A stretch of DNA of 64,000 nt, taken from assembly GCF_001858045.2 (NCBI RefSeq), contig NC_031971.2, positions 2,024,307-2,088,306 of the forward strand. Direction: 5' to 3'. The DNA is from Oreochromis niloticus (lineage: Eukaryota; Chordata; Actinopteri; Cichliformes; Cichlidae). Under the pieces are notes generated by a model that saw only the letters and a list, made by a program, of their open reading frames with translations, was not told the DNA's origin and did not search any database. Below, piece by piece: positions 23,008 to 34,138 of this stretch. Each line of letters starts with the position of its first letter. The stretch's first letter is position 1. Both the position numbers and the translations under genes were made by a program.

Positions 23008-23437
23008 CAGAATTCAAGAGAAAACTTATTTTCATTCAAATAACTTTTATCAAATTATGGAATCAGCAACAGTTAATTTCTTGAATATCAGCAAGTCCAT
23101 CATATAGAAAACAGCCATCAGCTGTACTTAGAAATACATACATGGGCAAGAGCATTTCTAAATCTTTTTATCCCTAAATTGTTATCAAAAATGTTATTGT
23201 TAAAAACTGATGACCCAATTTTACTTCCAGCTGAAAAATGAGAGTGAGATCTCTCCATTAAGGGTACCTGGACACAAATATGCTTAAATACCATCAAAAT
23301 GTTGCAAGTCCCAACTTACAACTTACACAAACCTCTGCACAGAACACACTCCACATGTTTCAAGTGGGCATTATACACTCAAACATATCACCCACTGCAC
23401 AGGCAATCCTGGAGCCAGGAACCTTATGCATACACAT

Positions 23438-23470
23438 AAACATACACACACACACGCACACACACACAAA
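23438..23470. repeat. (CA)n microsatellite
   Basis: This is an imperfect run of CA dinucleotides with one CG interruption, in gria2 intron 1. Confidence 0.9.
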
Positions 23471-23929
23471 TACAACACAAGACGGTTGATTTGTTTTTCT
23501 CTTCTAGGTGCCGTTTGTGATTGTTTTCTTGTATGTTTTTTTCTTAAACTTGCAGCTTTTGGCGATTTATTGCTTCTCTGTTCTCTTTATCCTTTTATAT
23601 ATTTTCTGCCCTTTTCTCTCTCTCTCCTACCTTTCAGCTTTGACACCGTTATGTTACACATGTACTTTAATATCAGAAATAATGTTCATAGAAATTAATA
23701 AATTACCATTTAAAAGAAACACATGAACAAGAGTAGCCAAGAGAGAATTTATAGAGCTCATCTTGGAAAAGCAAATGTGTTTGCCACCTAACTGCATTTA
23801 GATCATAATTCTGATTGCAAAAGCTGCCAGACAAGAAAGGCTAGAACATTTTTTAAAACTTAAGACATAACTGACTTCATCTAAGAAAAAACACACATAA
23901 ACTAGCCTACTGGACACAAGAAAGGGGGA

Positions 23930-24070
23930 TATGTCAGTGTTGGTGGTGATTAGCTCTATGGCCATCTACTGTCTGTATGGAGTTTGGATGTCTGTGCGTG
24001 TTCTCTGTGGGTACTCAGCTGTCGTCCCACAGTCCCCACTCAGCAGGATTATTTTAATAGGTGATTCTAA
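23930..24070 (+). mobile_element. Diverged fragment of the tRNA-derived SINE-like repeat
   Basis: The phrases TGTATGGAGTTTGGATG, CCCACAGTCC and GTGATTCTAAATTGG follow the order seen in the better-preserved copy at 24186-24545. Internal deletions make it short. Confidence 0.5.
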
Positions 24071-24185
24071 ATTGGTGCAAATGTGACAGTAAATGTAGGG
24101 CTGGATATTCACAAATCTGGAAATACATACTGTATATATAATTAACAGTTATCCATACCTCATTTATTTCATGATTTTATTTCAT

Positions 24186-24545
24186 TATATACCCATGGCA
24201 CAGTGGTTAGCACTGTTACCTTACAGCAAGAAGGTTCAGATTTCATCTCCACTATGTGGCCGGGGCCTTTCTATGTGGAGTCATGTTTTCCCCGTGTTTG
24301 TGTGGGTTCTGTCTGGGTACACTGGCTTCCTCCCACAGTCCAAAGACATGCAGTTAGAGGGGTTAGGTAAACTGGTGATTCTAAATTGCCCATAGGTGTG
24401 AATGAGAGTGTGAATTTTTGTCTGTATCTATGTGTTAGGTCTGCAACAGACTGGCAACCTGTCCAGAGTGTACCCCACCTCTCGCCCTATGGTAGCTGGG
24501 ATAGGCTTCAGCCCTCATAAGGATAAGCAGAAGAGAATGAATGGA
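24186..24545 (+). mobile_element. tRNA-derived SINE-like repeat, forward copy
   Basis: The head CATGGCACAGTGGTTAGCAC is followed by CAGCAAGAAGGTTCAGATTTC, a tRNA-like A box and B box. The body has TGTGTGGGTTCTGTCTGGGT, CTTCCTCCCACAGTCCAAAG and GCAACCTGTCCAGAGTGTAC. The end is GGATAAGCAGAAGAGAATGA with ATGG repeats. A reversed copy lies at 6183-6475 and a fragment at 59395-59470. These are dispersed elements copied by LINE machinery. Confidence 0.65.
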
Positions 24546-25149
24546 TGGATCTGCACTCTGCACATATAAATATAAATATGCTTTATTTTCTGAGTCATTT
24601 TGCTATTGTCTGTTTGTCTATTCTGTTAAGCACATAAGCTAAATTCCTTGTATGTGTACACATATCTGATATTCTACACTATAATCTACAAATTGTATAG
24701 AATATACTATATTTCTGAAATATTATGTTTTAAATTATGGCTCCACAGTGTAATTGTTTACACATTTGCCTACAAAGTGAACAATCCCCTGTTATATCCC
24801 GGTAGGTGACAAATCCCTCGGGTTGCATCAACACAGGCATCTGGCATAAAAATCTGCCAAATCAAACATACAGAGGTTCCTGCAGTGGTGATCCTGTGGG
24901 AATAAGGGAGCATCTGAAAGTAGCTTTATACAAATATTTCCACTATACCACTTTGTGTAGTTTGTCTACTAGAACCATTGTCTCTGGCATCAAGTCATGC
25001 ATTCCAGAACTTCAGGTGAAATGGAAATGTTTTTACATGCTGTCATACCTCAATTATTGTCCAGAATGCTGCTTCAAGGATTTGCACAGAGTCCTCTATA
25101 AGGTAATGTGTGATGTCTTTACACAGGCTGGTCATAAAGTAGGATTGGT

Positions 25150-25345
25150 AAATGCACTGTTCTTGTATAGTGCTTTTCTACTGTACTTGAGTACTCAACG
25201 CGCTTTATACAACATGATTCATTCACACATTCATACAGTCACTTTTTCCTGTGCCTAAGTTCTTTCTATGTAGTATCCACACACATTCCCACTCTCATGA
25301 AAACATCAGAGAGCATCTTGGGGTTCAGTTTGCAGGTGGTACCTC
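25150..25345. repeat. Dispersed repeat fragment
   Basis: The stretch CTTGTATAGTGCTTTTCTAC, CTCAACGCGCTTTATACAAC and CATTCACACATTCATACAGT recalls a common teleost repeat end. The class is not resolved, and no coding frame is present. Confidence 0.4.
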
Positions 25346-27996
25346 TGGTCACATTACAGAAAATAAAGAGACTGCTTTTGAGGTTGTAGCTTCCCACCTG
25401 TGGAAGATGCTTCAATTGGTCTTAAGCTGTGCTGTTTTAATGTTATAAATAGATACATTTTTAAAACATTTTCTGATTCACTGTCTGTGATTTGCTTAAA
25501 AATGTTTATCTTTTGGTTCAAAGTTTGAACATATATAATGATGAGTGCTTTTAGCTTCATATATCATATGGCACATTGAAATCTGAGGCCATTATTGAAT
25601 ATACCTCAGAAATTAAGATCTATAATTTGGAAGAAATACATTAAAATAACTGAGGTTTGGCTAGTTAGAATATTTTAAAAATCCAGGGAAGGTAATAAGG
25701 TAATAACCTGAAATTCTTAAATATGACAATTAAGAAAATTATATTTTCATTCAACTTTTATGCGAAGCATTTATTCAGACGGTTATCATACCCTTACCTC
25801 TGGCAGCCATGGCATTGTGGTTAGAGCTGCATTAAGGGGTTAGGTGTTAAGATTAGGTGTTTAGGGTTAGTGTCTTGTTAGCATCAGACTACCAATTCTA
25901 TCATGTGGACACAGCAGCTGGGTCTTGCAAGACTAGCTGTTATTCTAGGGGCCATGTTATTCATTGCTAAGTATATAAATTACTTGCTTGATGTTAAATA
26001 AGGAAATGGACTTCATGCCTATGAATAAACACAATTTAGTCTGGGAAGCACCAGCACAGTTTGGTAGATCTTTAAGTGTGTTTTACTTCTTCTTCCTTCC
26101 CCTTTAAATTAGTAATTAATTTTTTTTAAATTATTCTTGATATTTCATGTGTTTTCATCATAGCACATGAAATATAAATCCTTTGAAGTATACATATATA
26201 ATATATGCTTCTCTGTTAGGTTAGAATATATAATAATTAAAGCTCCCATCCCTTAATCAGCCCAAAGATACTTCTCTTCTGCCTGATTGCATTCACAGAC
26301 CCATATCAGCAGTAGCATCTGGAGACTTTGTGGAACTGCCTTGATGTGGCAGATAAGCTGCCCATTATAGATAGGTCAGCAAACCCTCTGCTTAAGAAAT
26401 GTATAATTTTGTCTTATTTGTTTTTCACAATTGATTTTTTTTTCTATTTAAGAGCCCCTTGCAGGTTTAGAGTTCATATCTTTGAAAGCATTTATACTTT
26501 GAAATGCTGGACTGATTCGTCATATAGTAAAATGGTATAACTTTGGAAAAAATGCCTTTCATTGCCTCTATATAGTCTTTAAGTGTCTTTAAGTGCCAAT
26601 CTTAATCCTATAATTTACTGCCCTCTGGTGGCCACAGTTAGTTGTTGTCTTTGGGAGCTGGACTGCTGGACTACCAGCAATGGAAATGGTGAGCTAACAC
26701 GTTTAACATATTGATAGATCCTAAGTGTTTTGCCATTTTTAAGTAGTGTGTCTCAAAAAGTAGGTTATTTGGCAAAATCTTTTTCTGTAATTTAATTACA
26801 AAAGGTAAACTGGTCCCTGGTGCCACCCCACACCCCTCTCTAGACACGCTCCTGCTACAGCTGTCACATTGTTAATGTCATGTCACTCCTAAATCAGACA
26901 TCATCAGGGGCTGAGGACAAAAAGAACTGCAGTGATACTTAGTGATCCAAAGTCCTCTTTAGGGTGGAATAGAGTGATACAAGAATGAGCCTTTAACCCG
27001 AAGGCTCACATTTGCAAAACTAATATTGTAAACTGCCAGAAACCTAAAAATTACAGAGATATTTTTCTAATGTTTGCATATTTTTCAGAAATATTTAAGA
27101 AACATTTTCAATAACATTTTCAATACCCTCATAGTGCAATTATTGTTTGCAACGTGTTATTTGAGCCTTCTCAATTTGATTTATATTAATATATTTTAAT
27201 AAACCTTAACCAATGTGTGGAACTAGCTTTTTGTGAAAAGCTACATTTTTAGACCTATGCAGTCCTCAGATGACAGAATTGGTTTTATTTTTTTAATTTT
27301 TCCAGCACTGTATCATGTATGTAAAGTATGAGATTTGTAGTTCAAATGTAAAAGCAGTGTAATGTGACTGAAACTCTGAATAACATCAAATACTGTAGAT
27401 CTGAAAGCTAACTAAGTGTAATAATGGAAAACTTTACAGAAACAACCAGTAATGTTCATTATAGCTTATTCTAACATTTTAATGAAATGCTGAAAATCAC
27501 CCACTTCCACTAGGGGCTTGATAGATATACACGTGTAAGGTCCAACAAGAAATGCAGTTCAGGAAATAAGTCTCATGTGCTGCGTTTCAGTGAACTTAGA
27601 TCTTCACTTGTCCCTATGACAGCACCATTAAGACTTCTGTGCACACAGGAGCAATTGCAGATTGACGGAATACTGCATTGTTAGTAAGACATTTGGGACG
27701 CATATAATTCATTTTATTTTTTGATCTATTTATTAATTTACTATTTAAATGATGAACATATTAACTCAATTAGAACACTGCAGCAGCAGCAGCAGCCGTG
27801 CAATCACGAGGCCTGGCGTTACTGACAGCAGGATAAAGAGGATGGAGATGAGAGAGGCCCACGGGCCAATAAAGAAGACACGGAAAGACAATGAAAAGGA
27901 AAGGTTTAAACGGGTAAAAGACGAGCTTTAATACACGATGGAACAGGAAAAGTGAGGATGACAACGATCGGGCGACGACAGATATAAAAATCCTAC
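25346..27996. other. gria2 intron 1, remainder
   Basis: AT-rich intron with no recognised exon. A short CAGCAGCAGCAGCAGC run is at about 27779-27795, about 200 bp from the exon 1 donor. Nothing else is clear. Confidence 0.4.
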
Positions 27997-28102
27997 CAAT
28001 CTGGACGCTCGGAGATCCGCACAATGCCCCGCGCCATAAGAGTGCCACCAAAAATAGCAGCTTCATTGTGGTGTTCAGGATCCTCGCGCAACACCACAGC
28101 AT
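27997..28102 (-). CDS. gria2: gria2 exon 1: signal peptide and mature N-terminus
   Basis: The exon encodes a signal peptide, MKLLFLVALLWRGALCG, then SPSVQIG, joining exon 2 as VQIGGLFPRGADQEY (human GluA2: NSIQIGGLFPRGADQEY). The donor GT is at 27996-27995. Two in-frame ATGs exist, at 28102 and 28066. The second begins directly at the hydrophobic signal and looks more typical; the first would add MLWCCARILNTT. Gene role: the calcium-impermeability-determining subunit of AMPA receptors, in the postsynaptic membrane of excitatory synapses. The window holds only the first five coding exons, spread over 23 kb. Confidence 0.85.
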
Positions 28103-28640
28103 CTTACGACAGAGGTTCCTACCAAAACATCACCTCCATCAAAGACGATGTAATCTCATGGCGTTATTCCGGTTTTATTTAGAAACGTCTCGGGCTCTGC
28201 AGATGCCCGATCCTGTCTCCTGAGGTGCGCGTGCTGCTGCTGAAGCTGGACTTGAGGGCGCGCGCACTGAATTGCCTAGGAATCCCGATGAAGCACGAGA
28301 GAGAACCGAGAGCAGCCGACTGCTGCACATGAGGTTATTATAAACCTCCGCTCGAGGAGGCTGACGAAAATTCCAACATAACAGATGCACACTGGGAATT
28401 TTTACAATAACTAATTTCTAATTGGATTAAGCAGTGCCTAAAAACTATTATAATAATTATATTATATACATTATAATTATGATTTCCTTCTGTCTTTAGA
28501 TCGTTAGATGCGCCTTTAAATATGTTACTATGTATTTTCACATTGCTGAATAGCAGCTGTGTCTATATATATATTGCCGTGTGACGTAGGGCAAAAAGAG
28601 ACTGAAGCCCCCCCCCGGTTGCCGGTCTTAATCTCCAGCC
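28103..28640 (-). promoter_or_regulatory. gria2: Likely 5' UTR and promoter region of gria2
   Basis: Immediately upstream of exon 1 the DNA becomes richer in GC and CpG (for example GAGGGCGCGCGCACTGA near 28254) than the AT-rich surroundings. This is as expected for a vertebrate neuronal promoter. A TGACGTA, half of a CREB-type site, is at 28582-28588. No TATA box or transcription start can be fixed from sequence alone, and no REST-type silencer was recognised. Confidence 0.3.
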
Positions 28641-29193
28641 GTATGCGAGTGAAAATGATCCGTGTGCAAAAACAGAGCTTTTCTGTATGTCCTAATAATA
28701 AGGCATTTGTATTCTTACTCAAAGATAAATCAAAATAAGTTAGATCTATATATAAATGTGAAATGTTGTTTGAGTAGTGAAAATGTTCTAATGGCTCACT
28801 TTTGTGTGTGTGATTGTGCGTGTGTGCACATGAACCAGGAACGCAGGAAGACACAAACTGTGTTGTCACACAAAATCCTGAATCAGAACAATAACATTAA
28901 GTGTTGTAGTTGTTAAACACAGAACCAGATTTTATATGTGGTTTTACTACTACAATCGCTTAAAACTGATCAAACTGTAACACAGCAAATGTAAATATGT
29001 AGCAGTTTCCATAACTCATATTTGGTTATATTGAGGTTTAATTATGCTCAATTGCTCATTACTGGCATGTTGAATCAAAATAAAATAAATAAAAATAAAA
29101 AAGTTTAAGTTAACTTGTATAATAAATCAATACATAGAATAGCAGTGATTCTAATAACCGGCCTCACCGAGAGCCTGTACAGAGTCTGACCTT

Positions 29194-29243
<50 letters not shown>

Positions 29244-30290
29244 TGTATGTGGATGTGTGTTTGGTGCAGGATGGGTCAACATGACACACTGGAGCCAATA
29301 ATTTCAGTGAATGTCTGCCTCACAAAATGTATGATTTTATAGAAGAAGTTGACTAAAATAAATGTTAAAAATAAATAAACGGTGATTGACAGACATTATG
29401 AAAAGAAAGTATTATCTTCTGTATTTGAATTATAAAGGAATTATGTTACAATAAATCTTCATGTGAAAATGTACTAAAAACAAATCTAACTGAATTACGT
29501 AAACTGAATGAAACAGAGTGAATTATATCCATGTGTGACTGAATATTTAAACGTGATGTGAATGTGAACTCTCTATACTAGGAATAACAAAGAATATGTA
29601 ATAAAGTTGTTTTAAAGGTTAAACTTTGTGTTAAAGTTGGATAAACAGAGACTGATAGATAAGGTGTGGGTGGACACTGGATGATTAGATGTAAACAGCT
29701 TGACTGAATGACCAAAATATGAAGATGTGATGTCCAGTGAGAGAGGGGGGAGAAAAGTGGACTGTAATAGAGATTTGGTTCTTTCCTTTTTGTCTTCTGT
29801 GAGATGAGCAGTTCAGAAGATTGTATCTAAGCGGTTCAAGTTAAAATTCCAGCAGGGATGCGAGTGTGAAAACAGCAGCCCAATCTGTGAACCTGTGAAT
29901 TGATTTTGTAATTTTTGTCTTTCCATCTGCTCATTTTTTTTCCATGTTATGTGGTTAATTGACAAGGATTTTGGTTTACATTATTCTTCCACTGGATGCC
30001 CAGCTGCTTTTCTGTTTGGAGATGATCATCCACTTGGAAACAAAGGGATAAGTGCAACTTTAGGTCTGGTTATGCTCATCCTCTCTCCAACCTCTCTTCA
30101 ACAAAGATAAGAACAAAATCAGCATTAGCTCAGAGTAGGTAAGTTATATAAGCATAGATTAAGTGATTTGATTATTGTTTTGTCATTATTACTATTTGCT
30201 AAATTGCTTTAATAAAATCCCCTGCAATTAAAGTTTAAATTGTGGACATTCACTTATGATCCTTTAGTGAAACACACTCGGCACAGGATT
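28641..30290. other. Intergenic upstream of gria2, nothing recognised but a microsatellite
   Basis: AT-rich sequence with a long (TG)n run (listed separately). No gene, RNA or clear transposon was seen. Confidence 0.4.
29195..29241. repeat. (TG)n microsatellite
   Basis: An uninterrupted run of about 23 TG units lies 1.1 kb upstream of gria2 exon 1. It is likely to be polymorphic in length. Confidence 0.95.
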
Positions 30291-30299
30291 ATCTGTACG

Positions 30300-30680
30300 G
30301 AACATGGCCTGGAAGTCCCGTCCCCTAGGGCAGTTGAGAATGACCGAGCTAACATCCTGTGGGACTTTTACAAATGGACAAATGGTGATGATGGATGACC
30401 AGAGGAAGAAGGCTATAGTGATGGATGTAGTGATGGCAACATCAGGAAAAAGGAACACGAGATGCTTGTGAAATAACAAGGGCTGAGTGAGGAGCTCTAG
30501 AGGGGAGGGCAGCAGTGGTTCAGGTGATAATCAGAACACTTGGGGCAGCAACTCTTAAACTGGGGGACTGGCTCCAGCAGATCCAGGGAGAGATCTCTGT
30601 GCAGAAGAGTGCAGTCCTGGAAACAGAAAAGATACTGCACAGGACCTTCAAGCTTGCAGGCTTCTGAAGGCTCACAGGGC
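30300..30680 (+). mobile_element. Rex6-like LINE fragment, endonuclease end
   Basis: The plus strand reads, with frame breaks, RPLGQLRMTELTSCGTF then SDGNIRKKEHEMLVK, followed by a GTGSSRSRERSLCRRVQ segment. In the best frame this corresponds to ENDRAKILWD...SNIRKKEHEKLEKYQG, the region around and after the restriction-like endonuclease of Rex6. It is 5'-truncated and ends near a T18 run at about 30692-30709. Confidence 0.65.
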
Positions 30681-30716
30681 GGGTGGCAAAGTTTTTTTTT
30701 TTTTTTTACTGATTAT

Positions 30717-30747
30717 TGTGTGCTGTCTGGACCAAAGACAGCACACA
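30717..30747. repeat. Perfect 12-bp hairpin
   Basis: TGTGTGCTGTCT (30717-30728), a 7-nt loop, and its exact reverse complement (30736-30747). It directly follows a long T run and the end of the Rex6-like fragment. The function is unknown. Confidence 0.8.
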
Positions 30748-30939
30748 GTGACAGTCACCACAATTCTTGCTCCAGACTACAGTGGTGGTGTGCTTTATAC
30801 CAATGTATCAAACAATATAGGCATGTCATGTGGACCAGCCACCTTTCCCCTCTTTGTCCTGTTCATAACATTTTGTAACCAAAGGAATTGCACACCTTGC
30901 TGTAATTGAGTCAGCCACGACTTCTTCTGTATGCCAAAG

Positions 30940-31265
30940 TATTCTAGGGTTAAATGTGAAAGCATCTGTTCAACAGCCAAGTCTTGGCTTAAACTGAATG
31001 ATGCAACAGGACAATGATCCCAAACAAAACTGAATATTTTAATTTTATTGGTACAGCACAGTACAGTAGTTACTGGTGCCAGATGGGCTGGTCTGAATAT
31101 TTCAGAAACTGCTGATCTACTGAATATTTACACAAACTAGGCCTTACAGAGAATAGTATGGAAAAAAAAATCCAGACAGGGCCAAGTTTCTTGGTGAAAA
31201 TGTTTTATTGATGGCAAAGGTCAGAGAAGAATGGCCAAACAGTTTCAAGGTCATAGAAAACCAAA
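30940..31265 (+). mobile_element. Tc1/mariner transposase relic, two pieces
   Basis: At 30940-31030 the DNA matches the segment before and around the catalytic DNDPK (AACAGGACAATGATCCCAAAC). At 31070-31265 the phrase TGGTGCCAGATGGGCTGGTC and AGAGAAGAATGGCCAAAC match the earlier, DNA-binding part of a common fish Tc1-like family. The order of pieces is scrambled relative to an intact gene, so this is a mosaic fossil. Confidence 0.5.
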
Positions 31266-31545
31266 AATGATATGGAAACATGGATTCATCCTGCTGTGTA
31301 TCAGCAGTTTAGGCTGATGTTGCTGGTGTAATAGTACAAGATAAAATTGTGATGGCTGTTTCCGGCAAAATAACACACTATGTCACAAAGCTCAAATAAT
31401 CTCAAACTGTTTTTACCTCTGCGGCACTCCAGTTCCACCTCCTCGGAGAACACGTCAGTGTGGGTGGCAGAAATGCAGCGGTAAGCTGGTGAGGCTGAAG
31501 GCTGAGCATTTCTCTGCTTATTTCAATCACAACTTTGGCATTCCT

Positions 31546-31857
31546 TGTCAGGTTTATATTATTGGATTGTAAGTTATGCTTAGAAATATCTACTCATATA
31601 TGCTTAGAGTTTTATAAAAGATTGCATAATGATAGAGGTTTGATCCTTAGCAGTCTGTAAAGACTCTGTGTGCCCTCCAGAGTGTTCTGGCATGCTCACA
31701 CAGAGCTTAAGGTCATGAGAGAGGTTATATCTTCTCTTACTGATTTATGGTAAAGGAGGACACCTACTCTGTATCTGGTTAAGTATAAGAGCCTTTTGTT
31801 TAGATGGACCGCTAGACTCCTGGCACCAGCTTTGGGGAGTCTTCGCAGGATCACATC
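31546..31857 (+). mobile_element. LTR-like sequence, copy 1
   Basis: This 312-bp block starts TGTCAGGTTTATATTATTGG and is almost identical to 40646-40945, which lacks 12 bp (near 31627-31640). It contains a TATAAGAGCC motif that could be an LTR TATA box. Homology ends abruptly at GGATCACATC in both copies, which could be the LTR end or a shared break. Copy 1 continues into a leader and gag-like start at 31858-32880, which supports an LTR. No flanking target duplication was found. Confidence 0.45.
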
Positions 31858-32880
31858 TTGCCCCCCCCCCTTTGCGTACTTGGTGTTCCATGCTTTTGCT
31901 GTGTAGTTAAATTGTCTCATTCCAGCAAGGGGTTGTGCTAGACAGACCCATCATTAATTGGTCCTTCTTGAGTCGGATCTCTGAATCGACGTTCATCGAG
32001 GGGAAAAAAGAGACACGCCGAACGACAGATGTCATCCAGGACTTATAGAAGTTCCTGCAGTAAAGTCCCGAGACGTGAGAATTTGTCATCGGGCCGGTGG
32101 ATTAGCTGTCTGTTTTCCTCCTCGATGAATGACGATCGACGGGATTCGAGGCTAATTCTACACGCTAAGCAACACCTAGTAAGTTTAAAGAGTCCAAATC
32201 TATAACTGTACATCTTCGCCGGCTTCGTGGGGAGATGTCCGTGGCCGCTCAGTGGGGCTGAAATTTGCCGTCTTAGTGGGGCGATAGCCACTCAGTGGGG
32301 TTTATGTATAGAAGCATTAAGTCGCAAATTGCGCAGTTCGAACTTTTTTGGTTCGCCGGCTTAGTGGGGCGAAGTACAAGTAAATTCTCTGCCACTCAGT
32401 GGGGTGTCGAGAAGTTCCGTGGAGTCCAGCTGTGGTGGACAGTAGGCCTATTTTGTGTTTTTGTTGTTTGTGTGCGTTTGTGTGAATCAGTGCGGAGCAG
32501 ACACGTGGTTGCCAGCTGTTGTTATCATGGGTTCCCGAGCAAGCAAGACTGCCTCACAGGGAGACGACACATTCATGCAAGAATTCGCTCCCGGCAGCGC
32601 GAGGTATTTATATTGTCATAAAAACTGTGATTTTGAGGGTAAACTAGTTGTTGGAAAATGTTTAGATTCAAATGTTAGAAGTTTTCAGAAAACACAGCAG
32701 CCTTGGAGAGCGTGCAGAGAAGGCCGGCCCACATCAGCAGCAGTTAAGATATGCTCTGGTGAATGGCTTTCACCCACCCCTTGCTGAAACAAAATGTTTA
32801 GATTATTCTTTAGATTGCCCTGATCAACAGCAGCCTGTGCTCCAGACCATAGATTTCACTGAGGTGGATAATTGTTAAAA
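31858..32880 (+). mobile_element. Endogenous-retrovirus-like leader and gag-like start
   Basis: After a C10 run the sequence is CpG-rich and unlike its neighbours, with a partly self-complementary pair (CGTTCATCGAGG near 31990 and CCTCGATGAATGACG near 32118) and five AGTGGGG words (32251, 32275, 32294, 32363, 32398). At 32527 an ATG opens an 86-codon frame starting MGSRASK, a Gly-2 context suited to N-myristoylation as in Gag proteins. A second frame to 32878 may be its continuation after a frameshift. No pol or env was seen. It is an old, truncated provirus by inference; the primer-binding site was not identified. Confidence 0.4.
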
Positions 32881-34138
32881 GTAATCTGCATTAAGATTAG
32901 GTTAGCTCAAATTCAGTGCAATGACATATGAGATGAAGAATACAAGGAAAATAGCTGAACTAATGAAGTGCATAGAGGCACTTGACCTGTTTGAAAACCT
33001 GTCGTCCTATTATGAGTCATTGTTGACATATAGAGCACACCTATAAAAACAACTAATATGCTGACCCCTGTATACAACAGCTAAAACTACATGATGGAGA
33101 AGCTGAATTGAATATGAAAGTCTTTATCACTGTGCAAGTCTTTGCCACTATGTGCAGCAAAGCATGCAACCACTGTGTGAGGTTGCGTTCCGGTCTCTTC
33201 TGAGCTGATGAGCAAGCTACACATTATCAGAGCAGGAGCTGGCTGAGAACTCATCAGAGAGAGGGAAACAGAGCTATGATAACTCGAGTATGCAGCTATC
33301 TGAGAGTTCAGCTTCTTCCTCACAACTCAGATGCGCAGCAGTTTTCCTGCATCTTGACTCATGTGTGTAAAGTGTTCATAGCATCAGCATCATGTTTTTG
33401 CTTATTTGTTTTGTTGGGTTGAAAAATAACTAAATAAACTTGTGATCATACTTATGGATCACCATGGCACATACCATTGGCCATATGATTTATTTATGCG
33501 GATGAAAAAAGTGAGTGTGAATGTGCCTGATGTCGCAGAGTGTGTGTGCGCTGTGTAAAAGTAATTGTCTCCAATTGTGAGAGCGGTGATTCTGCAGGTC
33601 ACCAGCTATTGTAAAGAAAAAAAAAAGAATAAAAAAGAAACAAAATTTACATTTTAGATGAAAAATAATAATAGGAAAAAGGGTTTTGTGTTTCTCAGCC
33701 AAGAACAACTACAATCTCATTTTCTGCTTTTAAGAAAGGAGATTTCAAAAAACAGAGAGAGAAATGAGTGTTGTTTTAAGCAGTAATGCGAATAATGAAA
33801 ATGTCTTAGTTTGTCACTTTTAGGTGAAAAGCAGACCTGGATCGATTTTCCACATGCAGCGGGTTGGAAGAAAGTTATAGGTTAACATCATTGGAAACGT
33901 TCAGGCCAAGTTTCTGGCTGAATCGTTTACAGCATCATGTGTTCCTCAGCCTCACAAGTGAGCTCTCACTCCTCCCTGAAGACAAGGAATGCAGTTCCAA
34001 AGAGCAATAACATGGCAGATAAAGAGACAGCAGCAAAGTCCTGAGCAAAGAGACCCAGCAAGCAGCAGCAGTGTGGACAAAGGAGCATCAGAGAAGAAGA
34101 GCAAACCTATAATCCTGATTGATTGGATGAATGGCACT
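32881..34138. other. Intergenic, nothing recognised
   Basis: AT-rich sequence between the retrovirus-like block and the first Rex1-like copy. Possible decayed remains of the former cannot be shown. Confidence 0.35.

Noticed and set aside
27779..27796. CAG run as an expanded coding repeat
   Set aside because: Only five units, and it lies in gria2 intron 1 beyond the exon 1 donor.
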